Origin: Daucus carota subsp. sativus
Taxonomy: Eukaryota > Streptophyta > Magnoliopsida > Apiales > Apiaceae
Reading direction: 5' to 3'
Assembly: GCF_001625215.2 (NCBI RefSeq)
Contig: NC_030381.2
Location: 54,981,214-55,045,213, forward strand
DNA length: 64,000 nucleotides
In this document: in pieces, positions 42,100-53,864 of the stretch
Position numbering within the stretch: the first letter of the stretch is position 1
Layout: the number at the start of each line of letters is the position of its first letter
Notes under the pieces: generated by a model
Database searches by the model: none
Told to the model about the DNA's origin: nothing
Seen by the model: only the letters and a program-made list of their open reading frames with translations
Made by a program: the position numbers and the translations under genes

Positions 42100-43540
42100 C
42101 TCTGTTACGCGGTTTTGGTGACTGTTCCTGATTTTGGGTTCCCTTTTTGAAATATTTTTCGGCTTTTACAGTTTACTCGTTTCTTTGTTGTCCTAAATTT
42201 TCAGATGGGTACATGTTTTTACAAAATCTAATTTCATAAATTATTTTTAAAAAAAATTTAAATCGTCCTTTATAGAATATTAATATTAGTTAACATTTTA
42301 ATTGTTTCAAAAAAAAAAGTTAACATTTTAATTAGGAACGTTGAAATCAGAAAGTCAGGTTTGAAATTTAAACTTAATATCATACAATGATGATGCCTCA
42401 TTGATTTACTAAAAAAATTGCCTCATTGATTAAATATATTTCTAACTAATCCAACACGAACGGCTCAAGGCTCATAAATTAATCAGAAAATATATAATAA
42501 ATGAATATTTTGAATGTCATACAATTCAAATTTTCCAATTTTAAAATCTTTATATGTAATTTGTTGAATATTTTTTGTTCCTGTTTTTCATGCTTGATGC
42601 TTGTTAATCAATGTCATTATAAATGTAATATACAACTTTTAATAAGTAGAATATTTGAATTATTATTATATTTTGTTATATAGGATACAATTTATCATTA
42701 ATGATTTACTTTTTATCGTATACATATAATATTCTTAGGTAATAACATATGTTATTAGTGGAATATATTATCTCGAATTTTTGCAATAGTTATTTTTATC
42801 GACTAACATGTGATTATCTGTTTAATGTTAAATTTTATAAAATTTAGTTAGAGATAATTCACATCCTTTCACGTTTTAAATTTTAAGAAAAATTCATAAT
42901 TTGAATATACTAATATATTCAAGATTCGAATATAAATTTCCCTAAAAAAGGGTTCAAAAATAAAAAAAGTGATAATGTACGTCAGGATAGCACAACTAAT
43001 ATATTATTAATTCTTCGTAATATAAAAACATTAATAGCACAACTAATATATTATCAATTTATCGCTATTAGAAAGCAAAACAGCAGTAGTCTAGCCTAGT
43101 GGTAAGTCATTACTGGTAAGGCAATCCCAACATGACAAAAGTCATGAGTTCAAATCAAAGAAAATAATAAATTTTAAAACGAAAAAAATAGTAATACTTC
43201 AACTTAATATTAACTCTCACCGACAAGGAAATATAAACACTAGAATGGTGTTCATTTCTATTTATTTGATGATTTGTGATATTTTTTTTTATTTCAATAA
43301 AAGATTTATTGAATCCAATAGATTATCACACTATCTACATCACAATAGAGATAAACAGTTTTTTTAACAATAAAAATGTGAAAATTATTTGAAGACTTAA
43401 TTTAACGACACATATTATTGAGTTACCTTTTTATATTTATAATTTATTGGATATAAAAATTATTATTTTTTAGATTATATTATATTTTTGACAAAAGAAG
43501 CTACCAAAATATTTGGTTTTGAAAAGTGAGGCGCCTATAT
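42100..43540. other. AT-rich spacer, no gene seen
   Basis: Strongly AT-rich with poly-A/T runs. Two direct copies of CACAACTAATATATTAT occur near 42991 and 43038. No coding or RNA gene is recognised. Confidence 0.6.
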
Positions 43541-43846
43541 TGGGGCCGTTTGGGTGAGCATAAAATAAGTGCTTTTTGTTTAAAATAAAAAAGTGGAGTA
43601 GAAGTCGGAAGCAAGTTAAGACTAAGTGATTAAACTGTTTGACAAATAAGCAGCTGAAACAAAAGCTAGTAATCCTAACTTTTTTTAAGTGCTTCTTAAC
43701 TTTTTACACAAACAGTACAAAATAAGTGTTTATAAGCTAACTTTTTTTAAGTGCTTCTTAACTTCTTACACAAACAGTACAAAATAAGTGTTTATAACTT
43801 ATAAATTCAGAAGTTGGCTTATAATAGTTAGTCAAACACCACCATT
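43541..43846. mobile_element. MITE with GGCCGTTTGG-type end and internal 62-bp duplication
   Basis: The left end, TGGGGCCGTTTGGGTGAGCA, pairs loosely with the right end ...GTCAAACACCACCA. The interior has the 'aagtgctt'/'cttataagt' wording typical of small hAT- or Harbinger-like plant MITEs. Two almost identical 62-bp units run 43675-43736 and 43737-43798. There is no sister copy in this window. Confidence 0.55.
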
Positions 43847-44266
43847 GTAAAAAGGAGGAAAAGGCCCCGATAGTTCAAGTTACTGGATGAAAGACTTTGG
43901 TAAATTAACATATGAATGAATGTAGAAGTGCCTTTGTATTTGTAAGAAGGTTGGTCGTTGAGCTTAGTCTTTCTCTCAAGTAAAGAGAACTTACACCCTC
44001 GGCTCCGTGGACAACTTTTTGCAGTTCAAAACTCTGCAAAGATGCTTTATTAATTATTTATTTTCTTTTATTTATATAGTTAGATTTTTGATAAAATTGT
44101 ATATGGCTTGAAAAAAAAAATTATGTTTTCTTATTTCTTTTTTGGTTGTTATATATCAAGTATCAAGTATAATTATAAAATGATTTAAAGAAAAAACACT
44201 TTCACATGTATAAATTATATTCATGCATGGATTAAAGAAAAGACAACAAAATCGAACACAACTTGA

Positions 44267-44395
44267 ATACAACATATTTCATTTATCAACCAAAAACAAC
44301 AATATCTCTTATCAAGTTCTACATCAAACACAATACAACATATTTCATTTATCAACCAAAAACAACATCTCTTATCAAGTTCTACTTCAAACATA
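44267..44395. repeat. Two tandem units of 66 and 63 bp
   Basis: Units begin at 44267 and 44333 with ATACAACATATTTCATTTAT and run through TCTCTTATCAAGTTCTAC. They differ by a 3-base gap and a few substitutions. Confidence 0.8.
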
Positions 44396-44727
44396 ACATT
44401 CAGTTAAAATTAACCTATACTCACTCATTATCCACATCCTCATTTTTGTACCCAAGTACCGTATAATGTAGCAATAGAAACATTCTGCTCCGTTGCTATT
44501 ATGACATATTTAAAGTATTCTGCATTAATGCTATAAATTTTATCTGAAATTTGCTATTACTCTGTATAAAATCTAAATCACATATAATATATTAAAATTT
44601 ATAAATTGTAAATATGTTAAATTTTACCTAAACACGTCTTTTTATATTTGTTGCCTTTAGTTCGATTCAAAATATAAACAAAGAGTATTCAATACAGATT
44701 CTGAAAGAATTGGAGTTAGTGACTACT

Positions 44728-44745
44728 GTGTGCCCTTGGGCACAC
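44728..44745. repeat. Short perfect inverted repeat
   Basis: GTGTGCCCTTGGGCACAC: two 8-base arms with a 2-base spacer. Possibly a terminal piece of a small transposon; no partner end was found. Confidence 0.6.
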
Positions 44746-44929
44746 CATTGAAAATTCTTTATAAATTTTCAGATATTCTATCAAGATTTTAAATTATATT
44801 TAAGAATGTGAGAATATTATATTTCAATTTTAATAAATACACTAAAATCTGATGTTATTAATACTAGCAATTTTTTTTTCATTTTATAAATTGGTGATTT
44901 CAATAATTATATACAATCTTGTATATATG

Positions 44930-46220
44930 TTTGTCAAAACAGAACAAGGTCTCAGATTCCAGAACCCGACTCTTTCTCCTCCAAATTCTGAAAAAACTAA
45001 GCTACTTTCAAACCCCATCAAATGATGAAACTGAGGGTAAACCGGTTAACTTGAAATCTACAATTTGTATCAAGATGTAAGTTCTCATGAAGCTACCAGT
45101 AAAAGCTAAGAACAAGTTAAGGCAGAAAACTTAAAACTTCCAACCTATATTTGTTCAAGGTTGCATAATTAGTAAAGAAAAACGGATGTTTCATGAAATG
45201 AGCAAACAGTGAAAGATTCATCTCATCCTCAAAAATTTGTCTCACAAGGATTTGACTATCTTTGTGCCGTGGGTCAGTGCAATTTGTGTGTTTGTTAATA
45301 TCTTGACTACGAAACGTATATTAGTTCCTCTAACGAACATCCATGTCTTTTCTACACTATGCTCCCAAGTCGGAGAACAACCATTTGTACAACACAAAGT
45401 ATGAGTTGATGTACCAATAAATTGTCATGATAAGCAACACAAAACCATCTGCACAAAAAGGAAAGGAAAAAAAAAAAAGATAGCAAAATTACACTACCAA
45501 CTGCAGGAAGCACTAATTTAACTTTATATAAGCTGAGGACACTTGCCATCCATCAAAAGTGACTACAATAACAGACCAAAGAAGGTAGCTACAGCCTACA
45601 AGAACAGAGTTGCCGCAGTCATTATCTAGCTGAATTGCACAAACAAACCAGAATAGTTGGTCTTTTCCTAGTTATCATCTATTCATCTAGCCAGCAATCC
45701 AGTTAATTTGTTAGAATACTACGAGTTAAACCAGAAACTCTTTTATAATACTTGACGGCATAGCCATCCTTATAAAGATAGTACATGACAGCAGAGCCAT
45801 CTTTATAAAGACAGAATAACCATCATCAACACATTAAACAATAATGAAATCTTTTTTTTAGGTAGACTAATGAAATCTGAAACTACTAAGCAGGAACCCA
45901 ACTAAGAAGCAAAAGAACAGGAAAAATAGAGGAGCTAAGACTCTTAACTCTTTTCCATATATTTTTGTGTGTATTTATTTCCACACAAGCATCACCTCCT
46001 AATGGTGTGAATGCACTAGTATGCATTGGAGACCGTGACTTTAATTAATCCTAATATCTTCTAAAAAGTTGATTCAAATCTCTATTTTAGTGCTGACAAA
46101 AATATAACAGTAACTATTTTAGTACTCAAGATATAATAGTAACTATTTTAGTACTAACAAATATATAACAGGGATTCAGTTCAGACTCATTTCCTATAAT
46201 AAATTTTTATAATATACTAA
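44930..46220. other. Left part of a partial cassette, with F-box relic
   Basis: Co-linear with 11720-13408 and 35110-36372. It lacks the Mutator-like MITE (empty site at about 45183). The F-box C-terminal relic is at about 45670-45775 (minus). The type I, type II, thaumatin 5' and kinase parts of the cassette are absent to its left; the border is near 44930. Confidence 0.6.
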
Positions 46221-46518
46221 TGGGGTATTTGGTTTATGGTCAATGAACCCGGTTAACGGTCAATGAACCCGGTTAACGGGAGTCGGAACCTCAATCCCCC
46301 GTGCATAAGTGTTTGGATTAGTTATTTGGTAGTATCAAATGGGAACCCCAATCCTTTTAGGTGGTTAAATCATACCCTTCCCACCGCTTGGGTTTCATAC
46401 CATTCCCGTTACCCCCTATTCCCATACCCTTCCATCACCGATTCCCTTTCCCATCCTTATAACCATACACTACATTTCCATCACCGATTCTCATTCTCAC
46501 CCTTAATCTAAACGCTCC
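46221..46518. mobile_element. Tourist/Harbinger-like MITE, third copy
   Basis: It begins TGGGGTATTTGGTTTATGGT and ends TAAACGCTCC. It differs from its sisters by a local duplication of GTCAATGAACCCGGTTAACG (46239 and 46259). Confidence 0.65.
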
Positions 46519-46775
46519 TAAATTATTGACATTTAAAGCAACCTAACAATTATATACTATTGGGCTGGAAACTTGTGTTACTCTTATACATTTGCGTCCC
46601 TGTACTGATAGCAATGGGGGTCATATAAGATCAACCAGATCAAAGTTTTTTTTAAAGAAACGAACACAACAATGAAAACTATAATGTGCACATACAGATT
46701 TATAGCGAGCACCATAAAACTAAGATCCTCTTGGACAACAACTTCATAGCAAATATTATAAGAATACCTCATTGA

Positions 46776-46930
46776 CAGAACGCAACTTGGTAATTAGTAC
46801 CATTAGAACAACTTCGAAACCTGTTTGATCAGCTTCACAACTGAGAGAAGTAGGACACATATCCTTAAAAAAAAAACCTTGAATAATCTGTTGGAGTTCC
46901 GATGCCTGAGAGCAACACAAGGCATCATTA
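46776..46930 (-). pseudogene. Thaumatin-like 3' fragment (fourth copy)
   Basis: The minus strand carries the KDMCPTSLSC-ADQTGFEVV block and CCSQASE wording with frameshifts. Same place relative to the type III gene as the other three fragments. Confidence 0.65.
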
Positions 46931-47133
46931 TGCAAGTCTATGAGTTCGCAAAAATATTATTACCAACATAGTTGACTGGATCGAATCCAGTAATACGGAT
47001 GTAAAATTGACAACACAGTGCAAATTGACATTGCAAATAGAACTGACTACAAAACCAGACCAAAGAAGACTACAAGAACAGAGTTGCTGCAATCAATATC
47101 TAGCACAACGATACCAGAATCAGCAGTGTCTTC

Positions 47134-48432
47134 TTAATTATCATCTTCGCCAGCATTCCAGCTAATTTGTTTGAATCCTGCAAGTGAAACTAGGCTCTCT
47201 GTATACTTGCACATATCATAACAGTAACAACAGTCAGCCATCTCATCTGAAAGGGGGACAATCTCGGCATCTTTCTTATCGACATCACATGAAATCCACA
47301 TGTTATTATCACTTTGTAGTGATAATAAGAGATTCCCATTGCTAAAATAGCCATTACGGAGTAGTGATGGTCTATCGAATTTAAGACTAAACATTAGCGT
47401 CCATGATGCCTCGTCTCCACCACCTCGAAGGCATGCCTCATCATCCAACTTCCACAATTTAACCTTCTTGTTCCATCTCCAATCAGCCATTTCATTATCC
47501 AATGCATTAGCCCACAGTACAATAACACCAACAGACTTATTAAACTCGATTATACGAGTATTAGCTTCAGCTTCATAAGACCCATCGCTGTCATAGTCGA
47601 AACCATATTCATCATCATAATCATTTTCGTCGTCGTCATCATCATCATCATCGTCACCATCATCACGACCACCATCAACAGGAAGCTTAATAGAATAATT
47701 CATCACCTCCCTGTTCAAATCAAACACCACCATCATACCACTCATACCAAAATCCCCTGCACCACATAAAAATCCATTAACACATACATGGAACGTACTG
47801 CAAAAAGGATCAATAAGGGGCGTTGGAATCGGAGAAGCCACTTTTCGCCATACATTACAATTAGCCGAATACACCTCCACTGACAGACAAGGCTTTCTAA
47901 CAACACAAACAACCTTATAATCCCGATCCACCGAATCATAACCGAACCCCAAATCATCCAATTCACCAACCGGAAGTGGCGGAAGAATTTTAATTTGTCT
48001 AATTGTGGGATTCCAAAGAAACACAGGGACACAAAACTCTTCAGCACAAGGGTCAAAATCATAATTAACAACACATACAATGCCATTAGCAGAACCAACA
48101 AGTCTAAAATAACGCTCAGATCTTTTAGGCTCATTTCGAGGACACGGATACTTAACATCACGCATTATTTCACAAGAGTCTACGTTAAAGAGTGAGAATT
48201 TCTGTCTAAGACCACCGCGGAGATCGAGATAACGGGTGATGATAAGGGTTTCATCGGTTCCGGTGGAGATTGCGTGACGGAGCTGAGCTTCGGCAAAAGC
48301 AGGGTCTTTGATTAGCGATAACCACGTCTTGGACACTAATTGGTATTGAACTAGGGGTTTCACTGGCAGGCGTTTCAGAATCTCGGTGAGTAGATCGCTT
48401 GAAAGCGTCGGATTGGGCCTCACAGGCGCCAT
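47134..48432 (-). CDS. Type III F-box/FBA protein, third intact copy
   Basis: The protein is 432 residues from MAPVRPNPTL. F-box, residues 10-50. FBA domain: LVGSANGIVCVVNYDF, FLWNPTIRQIK, LGFGYDSVDRDYKVVCVV (S replaces the usual P), EVYSANCNVWRKV, FHVCVNGFLCGAGDFG, VVFDLNREVMNYSIKLPVDG. Acidic insert: nine Asp, then ENDYDDEYGFDYDSDGSYE. C-terminus: IIEFNKSVGVIVLWANALD, WTLMFSLKF, WISCDVDKKDAEIVPL, CCYCYDMCKYTESLVSL. It is a mosaic: MNYSIKLP and the C-terminus agree with 14315-15598, while GFDYDSDG and the N-terminal flank agree with 37282-38580. This suggests gene conversion or unequal crossing-over. Intact. Confidence 0.88.
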   Translation of the reverse strand: MAPVRPNPTLSSDLLTEILKRLPVKPLVQYQLVSKTWLSLIKDPAFAEAQLRHAISTGTDETLIITRYLDLRGGLRQKFSLFNVDSCEIMRDVKYPCPRNEPKRSERYFRLVGSANGIVCVVNYDFDPCAEEFCVPVFLWNPTIRQIKILPPLPVGELDDLGFGYDSVDRDYKVVCVVRKPCLSVEVYSANCNVWRKVASPIPTPLIDPFCSTFHVCVNGFLCGAGDFGMSGMMVVFDLNREVMNYSIKLPVDGGRDDGDDDDDDDDDENDYDDEYGFDYDSDGSYEAEANTRIIEFNKSVGVIVLWANALDNEMADWRWNKKVKLWKLDDEACLRGGGDEASWTLMFSLKFDRPSLLRNGYFSNGNLLLSLQSDNNMWISCDVDKKDAEIVPLSDEMADCCYCYDMCKYTESLVSLAGFKQISWNAGEDDN

Positions 48433-50490
48433 TGTTGAGTCGCTGAGACGGCTCGGTGGTGATGATGGGGAGAGAACTGAAGGTCTAGCGAGGGTTTCGA
48501 TTGAAGTTGAAAGAGAGGGGGGATGCGGTGTATTCGAGATTTTAAGCGTTTTCTTATCTGTGAAAATATTCTCAGAATTTTAATAATATATAATTAAGAT
48601 TTTGTAAAACGTACAATTTCATAATATTCAAATTATGATAGCTTTTTTGTATTATGCTTAAATTTTAAGTGTTCTACATTAGTTTTATGATTTTTTGTTT
48701 AAAATTTACTAGACTCCATATAAAATTATGATCACGTATACTTCACTAATATTTACTAATATTAATACGTTAAAATTTCACTTAAATACATATTTTGTAT
48801 TTGTTTTATTTCATTCAATTCGAGATATAAATCAAGAGGATTCGATGCGGATTCTAAAAGATCTTCGAGATATTTTTGGATCATAAGTAATATTATAAAG
48901 TTTTAAGATGTTATATTAAGATTTGAACTTATATTTAAGAAAGGGGGAATATTACATTTAAGTTCGATGAAATACATTAGAATCTGATGTTATTAACATT
49001 ATCGAAATTATTTTATTTTATAAAATATTGACTTTATTGAATTTGTAAGTATATTTTATGCAAAAATCTCTCCAATATTTACGATATTATGCCAAAATTG
49101 TATAAATATATGATAGAAGTCATATCAATTTATGATATTTTGCGGTTACAGAAAGTAATGACGGTTTTTTGCTGGAAAGTAGAGGAAAAATTATCTGATA
49201 AATCTAAAAACGCCTTTTAAATCAAAAACGGTTTCATAAGAAGCAAGTACCACATGCTTTTGAGAATAACAGTTTTTGTGCGAACCTCATCAAAAATATT
49301 ATTTATTTTTTTTCTAATTATAACTTAACATATGTAAATATCAAAAAAAAAAATTACTAAATAATTACTATCTAATTTTTACAACAACACGCTCTTTCTC
49401 AGAGCCAATAAAAACAACTCCTTCTAACAACCAATACAAACAGACCCCTTAGTCTTTTGTATTCTAAGTTAGAATAGATCCATGTCAATTCTTTAATAAG
49501 TCTTTCCTATTATTTTTTTATTTATTTTTTACAAATTTAGCTTTTTTTCGAATCGTCAATTAAATTTCTTAACTATCAAAACACATGTATTATCCATCTG
49601 ACAAATTTTTTAATTTGATTCATATGTCTAATTTTTTGCTCAAACCTCCCACTCGAACACGAGGGGATGGTTGCTGAGAGGATGGTTGCTAAGTACTCAT
49701 TTTAGAGCCAAAGGTTGCAATATTGTAAAGCCCTATTGTACTTCAGTATGTCATTGATAACACAGGGACTTCGAATCGAATTGTAGATCGCCCATGCATT
49801 TCATAAAATTTAGTAAACGAACCTCTTTTTTTAGGCTAGGTCCCGAGAAATTTCATCAGACATCTGCTCTGTTTTCACTGCATGATGCTCCCATCTCAGA
49901 TTATAATGGAAGTTCTGAATACCCTGATTATGCACCAAAAAGTGATATAACCAACATAGTCAGTACTTCAGATACTCAATTCTTAAACACAAGGTACTGA
50001 ATATTCAACTAAGCAGCTAGTAGCGATCAGCCAAATAGCCAATCACCCATCATACATCAAGCAACAAAAATAATTGCAGAAAATTGAACACAGCAAGATC
50101 AATAAGAAGACAAATTACATCACAGATATTTCTCCATATGCAAGATTTAGTTATATGGACTATATAAGTTTGCTTTTAGTTGCTAAAATAATCATATTTA
50201 TCATGTCAAAATCAGAAAAGTTAGCAGTTCTGATTGTACAGGCCCAAGAGAGTAGCCTCAGTGCTATAAACAAGCTTCTTCAGTGCTGATAATATAAACA
50301 TTACAATTTTAAAGTTGTTGATATAAAAAAGAAAATTATTGTGGCATTCAACAATACAGAAGAAGGTGACAGCGTATACAGACTTTTAGCTCTCAAAATT
50401 AAAGTAAATGCAGTGATGTACCCTTCAAATAAGACACTGTCAACATAAGCTAGCACCAAAATTCCAAACTCAGCGCTGCTTTCCCAATCA
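48433..50490. other. Spacer between type III and truncated type IV, second copy
   Basis: Co-linear with 38581-40690 with small indels. No gene is seen. It ends at the broken type IV gene. Confidence 0.6.
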
Positions 50491-50918
50491 TCATCTAGAC
50501 TCATGAGCATTCCAGTTGACTTGTTCAAATCCGGCAATTGAAACTAGGCTCTCTGTATACTTATAAACATGCCGGGTGTAAAGATGTTTAGCCATACCAG
50601 TTGAAAGTATGAGAATCTTGGCCTCTTTCTTGTCAACATTACACGAAATCCACACATAAGCATCGTCGAGTATTATCACGATATCCCTATTGCTGGAGTA
50701 GCCATGAATAAAATCCAATGGCATACCTAAATCAATACTAAACATTAACGTCCATGATGCCTCAACTCCACCGCCACGGAGGCATGCTTCGTCATCCAAT
50801 GTCCACAAGTTAATCTTCTTATCATCATTCAATCCATCATCCCACACTATAATAACAGCAATAGACTTGTTAAACTCAATAATACGAACATCATTAGACT
50901 CGATAACACGAGGATGCT
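50491..50918 (-). pseudogene. Type IV F-box/FBA C-terminal fragment
   Basis: It encodes the last ~142 residues of a type IV protein (VIESNDVRIIEFNKSIAVII, WTLMFSIDLGMP, WISCNVDKKEAKI, YTESLVSIAGFEQVNWN), nearly identical to 40691-41118. At about 50918 it stops matching and the same frame enters retrotransposon integrase. The F-box and most of FBA are missing. The join CGAGGAT is shared by both parents to within a few bases, as in microhomology joining. Confidence 0.85.
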
Positions 50919-52299
50919 TCAATAGCAAAAAATGACTGTATTTTGAGAAACGATCGATCACAACTAATAGTGTGTCATAACCTTGTGACCGTGGCAGGCC
51001 TGACACAAAATCTAACGAGACATCTTCCCAAACAGCAGTTGGTAAAGCAAGGGGCTGAAGCAGACCTGCTGGTGTAGTGGCCTGATATTTGTGTTGTTGA
51101 CAAACACTACATTCTGCAACATACTTCATAATATCAGTCTTCATGCCGGTCCAGAAAAGGTTGCTAGAAATGCGTTTGTAAGTTCGTAGGAAGCCTGGAT
51201 GTCCACCTACGGGTGTTGAATGAAATTCGTGAAGAAATCGTGTCACCCATTCTGATGTTGCTGGAATTACCAGACGTCCTTTATAGAGTAGTTGACCATG
51301 AGAGAGGGCATAACCTGAGAGTGTAGGTTGATTAGTTTCCAAAGCCGTCACAACCTTGGACAAGGACTCATCCGATCTGATGGCTTTCGCTAAGGCATCT
51401 GCCTCTTTCCACTGAGGTTTGGATATGGCTGATAATTCTGTTACATCAGCTACTTGAATTGTCAAATCCTCCACCTCATTACGACGTGACAAAGCATCAG
51501 CCGCACTGTTATCATTTCCCGGTTTATAAACAATCTCAAATGTATAGCCCAATAAGCGAGATAGCCATTTTTCCTGATCTGGAGTTGATATACGTTGACT
51601 TAACAAGTGTTTAAGACTCTTATGATCAGTGCGAACTATGAATTGTCGACCCAACAAATAAGGCCTCCAATGGTGGATAGCAGAGACCAAAGCTAACAAT
51701 TCCTTCTCGTAGGTTGACTTGCTAAGTGCCCGCTCAGAAATAGCCTTACTGAAATAAGCTATTGGGCTACTTTCTTGCATTAAAACCGCTCCTATTCCCA
51801 CTCCTGAGGCATCACACTCCACTAGGAATGGCTTAGAAAAGTCGGGCATGGCTAGAACTGGCCCTGTGACTAACGCTTGTTTTAAGTTCTCAAACGCCTC
51901 TTGTGTCTCTGTATTCCAAATAAATGAGTCTTTCTTAAGTAAATTAGTCAGGGGACGAGCAATTTTACCATAATCTCGGATGAATTTGCGATAATAGCCT
52001 GTAAGACCAAGAAATCCCCGAACAGCCTTTACCGAACGTGGTACTGGCCACTGTTGCACATCTTTTAACTTTCCTGGATCCATTGCAACCCCTTTCTCAG
52101 ATATTATGTGGCCTAAGTACTCAACTTGTTGCTGACCAAAAGTGCATTTTTTCAGATTTGCAAAAAATTGTTGGGATCGCAGAACTTGGAGCACTGTCTT
52201 CAGATGTTCAACGTGTGACACCCAGTCCCTACTATATATCAGGATATCATCAAAAAAAAACCAACACAAATTTGCGTAAGTATGGCCGAAATAAATCAT
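50919..52299 (-). pseudogene. Ty3 pol: end of reverse transcriptase, RNase H, partial integrase
   Basis: The frame starts at [11 protein letters not shown] (the second part of the YxDD-like catalytic motif), continues through LGHIISEKGV, RGFLGLTGYYRKFIRDY and PLTNLLKK, then RNase H (ECDASGVGIGAVLMQ, YEKELLALV, RTDHKSLKHLL, NSAADALSR), then the integrase zinc finger (FLHEFH ... GGHPG ... CSVCQQHK) and the core start DFVSGLPRSQGYDTLLVVID. It breaks off after RFSKYSHFLLLKHP. The frame stays open into the F-box fragment to give one 602-residue reading frame, 50491-52299. Confidence 0.88.
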
Positions 52300-52747
52300 T
52301 CATTATGGACTGAAATGTAGCCGGGCCATTTGTAAGACCAAAAGGTAGCACCAAAAATTCATAATGGCCGTCATGAGTTCGGAATGCAGTTTTAGGGATG
52401 TCGTTGGAATGTATACGAATTTGATGATACCCTGATTTCAAATCAATCTTTGAAAAATATTGTGCACCGCACAGCTCATCTAGTAGTTCATCAATAACTG
52501 GAATTGGATACTTATCTGGTATGGTTGCATCGTTGAGAGCACGATAATCGATGCAGAATCGCCAACTCCCGTCCTTTTTCTTGACCAAAATAACAGGGCT
52601 AGAGAAAGGGCTGCTACTTGGTTGAATAATTCCAGCACTTAACATCTCCTGCACTAAACGTTCAATCTCATTTTTCTGGCTGTGAGCATATCTATAAGGA
52701 CGCACGTTCACTGCTGTAACACCAGGCTTCAATATGATGGCATGTGA
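52250..52747 (-). pseudogene. Ty3 pol: first part of reverse transcriptase
   Basis: [95 protein letters not shown]. These are the canonical Ty3 reverse-transcriptase blocks. The frame breaks at a run of nine T (52252-52260), one more than needed to continue into FFDDILIYS. Upstream a TGA separates it from the protease frame (PPQRN-stop-SHAIIL). Confidence 0.88.
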
Positions 52748-53821
52748 TCAATTTCTTTGAGGAGGTAAACCTGTTGGTTCTTGAAATACATCACCAAAAC
52801 ATTCCAACACCCGATTCAGTGAGTGTTTTTGTTCTTCCGTCAAATGCTCACCTTTTGACAATTCTGATTCTACAACAGAAGTGGCCCATAACATGAAACA
52901 AATATCCACATCTGAAGTGTTAAGAATTACCTTTAAAGATACTGGAGATGTAGATAAAGCTGGATCTCCTTGTAATTTCCGTAAAAAAAAACCTGTAGCA
53001 AATGTCATTGTCATTTTTTGCCAATTTACTCTTACTTCTCCCAAAGTTTCTGGCCAAGCAATGCCCAAAATCAGATCCACCCCTCCGAGTTTGAACGGGT
53101 AACAATCCGCTGTAATCTTTAGCTCTCCTGCAGATATATCAACAGCTCTACATAAGCCCTTACAAGGCACTGTATGTCCATCACCCAATTTAACCCCTAA
53201 TTCCTTAGTTGGAGTCACCGTTAAACCCATTTTCTGTACCAGATCAGCTGAGATGAAATTGTGCCTGGCACCACTATCAATCAGGATCACAATCGGATGT
53301 TTTCGTAACAATCCTTGAATCTTCATAGTGCTTGGTCGTGTAATGCCTGCTGTAGAGTATATATGCAGGTCCATTGTTTGACATTCCACATTGGCTACCG
53401 GCATCTCCATGTCTTCTCCTTCCTCATAATTTGCTACTACATCTTCCTCTTGATTATCAGCTGCAATCATAACTCTTAAATGAGCATTGGGGCAAACATG
53501 ATTTGGTGAGAATTGACCTTCACAACTAAAACACTGATTTCTGGCCCACCGGGCTCTCATTTCTGCTGGTGAAATGTTCAAATTTCCCCTACTACTTCGT
53601 TGGGACTGCTGGGTTGACAAAACTGTAGTTCCTGAAGATTGTAGTACTGGTCTCATTCGCTGTTCAGCTTTATTTACTGGTGTTGCGGTAGGGTTTGGCA
53701 CCATGTACCCGGATCTGCGTGGAATTGGGTTGGGAATCGATACAGGACGTCGAATCTGACTTACATCCTGATGTGGATATTCACCCCATAACTCCTCCTC
53801 AATGTCCTTTGCCAACTCCAT
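52748..53821 (-). pseudogene. Ty3 gag 3' part with zinc knuckle, and protease
   Basis: After a proline/serine-rich linker comes a plant-type CCHC knuckle (CFSCEGQFSPNHVC), then the aspartic protease with IVILIDSGARHNFISADLV and LILGIAWPETLGEV, and the linker ending GLPPQRN. The frame begins at a fortuitous Met (MELAKDIEEEL); the true frame continues from gag across a one-base shift. Confidence 0.85.
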
Positions 53822-53864
53822 AGTACGAACTAACTCTTGTGGGTCATGAACGCGTAACCTCCTT

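Noticed and set aside
4463..50918. S-locus-like (SLF) F-box cluster
   Set aside because: The proteins are FBA-type and could be compared to SLF, but no S-RNase gene or pistil determinant is in the window, and the array is a recent local amplification. Nothing supports self-incompatibility.
50491..52299. Calling the Ty3-F-box frame a functional fusion gene
   Set aside because: The pol part starts mid-domain after a frameshift, without a promoter or start. It is kept as a finding, not as a gene.
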